DNA of 21,267 nt, from contig NMRA01000647.1 in the NCBI GenBank assembly GCA_002633005.1, positions 89,050-110,316 of the forward strand. The letters are read 5' to 3'. This DNA is from Phoronis australis (taxonomy: Eukaryota; Phoronida; Phoronidae). Shown one piece after another: positions 19,111-21,267 of the stretch. The first letter of the stretch is position 1, and the number at the start of each line of letters is the position of its first letter. Both the position numbers and the translations under genes were made by a program. Below the pieces are notes generated by a model that saw only the letters and a program-made list of their open reading frames with translations, ran no database searches and was not told the origin of the DNA.

Positions 19111-20630
19111 GCCACTGCCAAGATCTGTAAAATTACTCTTCTCTCGAGAGAGCACTTCTGTCTCAGGCGCGAGACAATTCGGTACAAGTTGAATCATATA
19201 TTCGTGAGCAGTGAGAGAGCGCTATTACGTGTCAAAAGTTTTCAACTTGACTGACAACAGATAATCGGAGTTTTTAAATTGATAAATTTGTCTCTACTTT
19301 ACGTGGTGAGTGTGGGAAAATTAATTTATGGCTTACACGTATGTCCAATGTTAGGTATATGCTTTGCGTTTTGACAGCGAAAGCGGAGCAATTGGCGGAA
19401 AAAATTGGTTCAGATCACATCGCCAACGTCAAACATACTACCTTTCAGGGCCGTAGGAAGCCCCCCCCCCAAAACAAAAAAAAATTGCAGGCGTCTGGGT
19501 TAAACCGTGACAACCGACATAAGCATGGTGCCGGGGACAGTCGAGAAAAGAAAGACTGAGAAAAACGGATAAGAGAGAAAATTCAAGAGGACATTTAACA
19601 AATCCGCATCAGTGCATGGTTTACCTTTTGAGGACCCTGGCCAGGACACTGTTGTTAGGGTCTTCACTTTTGTAGCACAGGTCATCTAAACGCACACATA
19701 TATTTCGAAAAACCGAGAAAAGCTTTTGCGGAGCGTACTAATGATTAAATTCAATAAGTCAATTTTGCGAACGCAAAACTATATTTTTCCTGAGGCCCCT
19801 CTCTGGCAAGGGATAACGGAGACAACTTTCGCTTTATTTTTTTCTTGAAACTGAATATCACTTGAGAAAAATTGATGATCTGACAGATAACATCAATTGC
19901 TGCGCATTTCCTGATATTTGAAAATACATATATTTTCATGTTTAGGAGCCCCGCCCTTGAAGGACGCCATTGATGACATTAAAGTGGCCACCTTTTTGTG
20001 CTTTTATTGACAAATTCTTAAGGGGCAGCTCACGGAGAAGGAGGCCCAATGTTGGAATCGATTACCTCTATTTTCCTGTTTTTAGTGAAATCGTGCGTTC
20101 ATGTTGAAGCAGGTCACTCCCTGCCTCGTTTTGGGACCACACGATGGTGGAATGAACTGTCACTTTTTCCAAGCTTAACGATGTTTAGCCTTTCATCTTA
20201 AGGTGTCCCATTTCAGACGGTGCCCTCTCTCGGCATTTCGGAGTGAATGTCCCTTTGTCTCCCTATATACATGTATATCTGCGCGTGCAGGGCAAGCGTA
20301 CACAGGCACTATATCTGCGCGTGGCGCAATGAATTTTGGAATTAAATGCTGAATGACCTTAATATGAACATGTGTCTTTAAACGCAATATTGCCACAAGT
20401 CAAACTTTAATAACTGCTAAAACTAATGATTGCCTAAAGGTATTTCAATAAACACAATATACATTCATTGACTGGCCTTGGTGCATTACAAGCTTCAAGG
20501 TGTAAGACGTATCAAATCCAGATAGAAAAAACATTCTATAAAGAGTTCGTCTCTCCCACTTGTTAGACGAAGTACAGGCTCTAGTTCCTATTTTTGGTTA
20601 TACTAATTGTCGTAGCTCGCTATATAAATA

Positions 20631-20790
20631 TAGACATACTAAATCCGTGGTCATGACCATAATATAGAATAGCGGTACATAGGTAGACACTCTATATCCA
20701 TGGTCATGACCATATATATATAGAATAGTGTGCTACATATATAGACATTCTAAATCCAAGGCCATAACCATAATATAGAATAGCGCACTA
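20631..20790. repeat. Three tandem hairpin-forming repeats of 53-58 bp
   Basis: Copies begin at 20631, 20684 and 20742 with TAGACAYWCTAWATCC-type sequence, pass through a palindromic centre (TGGTCATGACCA in copy 1, ATGGTCATGACCAT at 20700-20713 in copy 2, decayed GGCCATAACC in copy 3) and end in ATATAGAATAG. The ends TCTA and TAGA also pair, so each copy can fold as a stem of roughly 40-50 nt. AT-rich linkers separate them. They lie in the putative third chitinase intron or downstream of the gene. Confidence 0.85.
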
Positions 20791-21267
20791 ACCCCTGTAT
20801 GTAAATCCGACATTGCCAAGTATTCACGAGGGGAGCTGAGATTCCAAGTTCATCAAAAAAAAAACACAAAACATTTTTGCACAGCACAGCCATTCGACCC
20901 AAACAACCAAAAATTTGGAAAAATACAGTAGGATTGCCGCCATTTTTGAAAAACGTGAAGACCACTACTTGTGAATTACACCAAAGGACTATTTCCGATG
21001 GTTAGTTATAAAATAATGTTAATGTTTCCGGTAGTATCACAAAAATAGTATCTCTTTTGACGATGGTTACTATGAGTTGTTTGTAAGGAATTCCCACTTG
21101 TGGAAAACACTGCTGTCTAGGCTATTATTTGTAATGATCGTGTACATGTCGAAAGGGGTACTCAAAGAAGTCTCGCAATCATAAACAAAGATTTCAAAGT
21201 TTTTTTGTCAGTGGAGTTCAAGTTCACATCGTGAACCGTTATAGGTACCTCTGAAAACACACCTTAA

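Larger units (their letters stand above)
18665..21267 (+). other. Probable chitinase intron 3, no further exon found
   Basis: After the exon 3 donor I find no sequence resembling the next GH18 segments (the AIGGW strand or DGLDFDWEY catalytic strand) in any plus-strand frame up to the window end. Either the intron exceeds 2.6 kb or the gene is truncated. Visible items are a 9-bp hairpin (19001-19022), a tRNA-like remnant (19056-19110), a 12-bp palindrome TCTCTCGAGAGA (19140-19151), a C10 tract (19461-19470) followed by A-rich sequence, a 14-bp direct repeat TATATCTGCGCGTG (20274-20287, 20310-20323) and the triple repeat at 20631-20790. Confidence 0.55.

Noticed and set aside
19341-19559. 72-codon frame considered as the next chitinase exon
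   Set aside because: It shows none of the GH18 segments expected after EWND, crosses a C10/A-rich low-complexity tract, and the phase-1 entry does not give similarity.

Overview
The window is nuclear DNA of an animal. It has spliced genes with GT/AG introns, an AT-rich background, several minisatellites and degenerate transposon remnants. The protein families (V-ATPase a subunit with animal-type exon breaks, a secreted GH18 chitinase) and frequent TACATGTA-like palindromes suggest a marine invertebrate such as a hemichordate, amphioxus, mollusc or similar. That placement is inference; no marker fixes the phylum.

Two genes can be supported and both are incomplete here. On the minus strand, four consecutive coding exons (9493-9609, 2121-2199, 1239-1336, 270-398) encode residues 1-141 of the vacuolar proton-pump a subunit (ATP6V0A family). 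All splice phases agree, an in-frame stop lies 5' of the start codon, and the gene runs off the left edge. A non-coding first exon and promoter are proposed near 12506-12600. On the plus strand, a chitinase gene starts at a TATA/Inr promoter near 16445-16480. A two-codon exon (16514-16519), a signal-peptide exon (17208-17286) and the first beta-strand exon of the GH18 barrel (18491-18664) follow. The rest lies beyond the right edge or is missing. The two genes are head to head, separated by about 3.9 kb.

Layout: 1-9492 is mostly intronic sequence of the V-ATPase gene. Its 7.3 kb first coding intron carries tandem arrays of 18 bp (2475-2654), 14 bp (6609-6692) and 27 bp (8476-8745), a 108-bp duplication, and a strong 90-nt hairpin (2306-2395). 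From 9641 to 12505 is a probable 5'UTR intron with a 23-bp array rich in CACGTG. From 12600 to 16410 is intergenic DNA with a degenerate TIR element (14511-14849) and an 18-bp-arm hairpin (15718-15766). From 18665 to the end is probable chitinase intron with a tRNA-like remnant and a triple hairpin-forming repeat (20631-20790).

The two genes have no evident joint function beyond their divergent arrangement: one is a membrane-pump subunit and the other a secreted glycosidase. I see no prokaryotic-type system, CRISPR array or novel multigene system. The points most worth checking are the structured repeats and hairpins, the E-box array, and whether the chitinase gene is intact.
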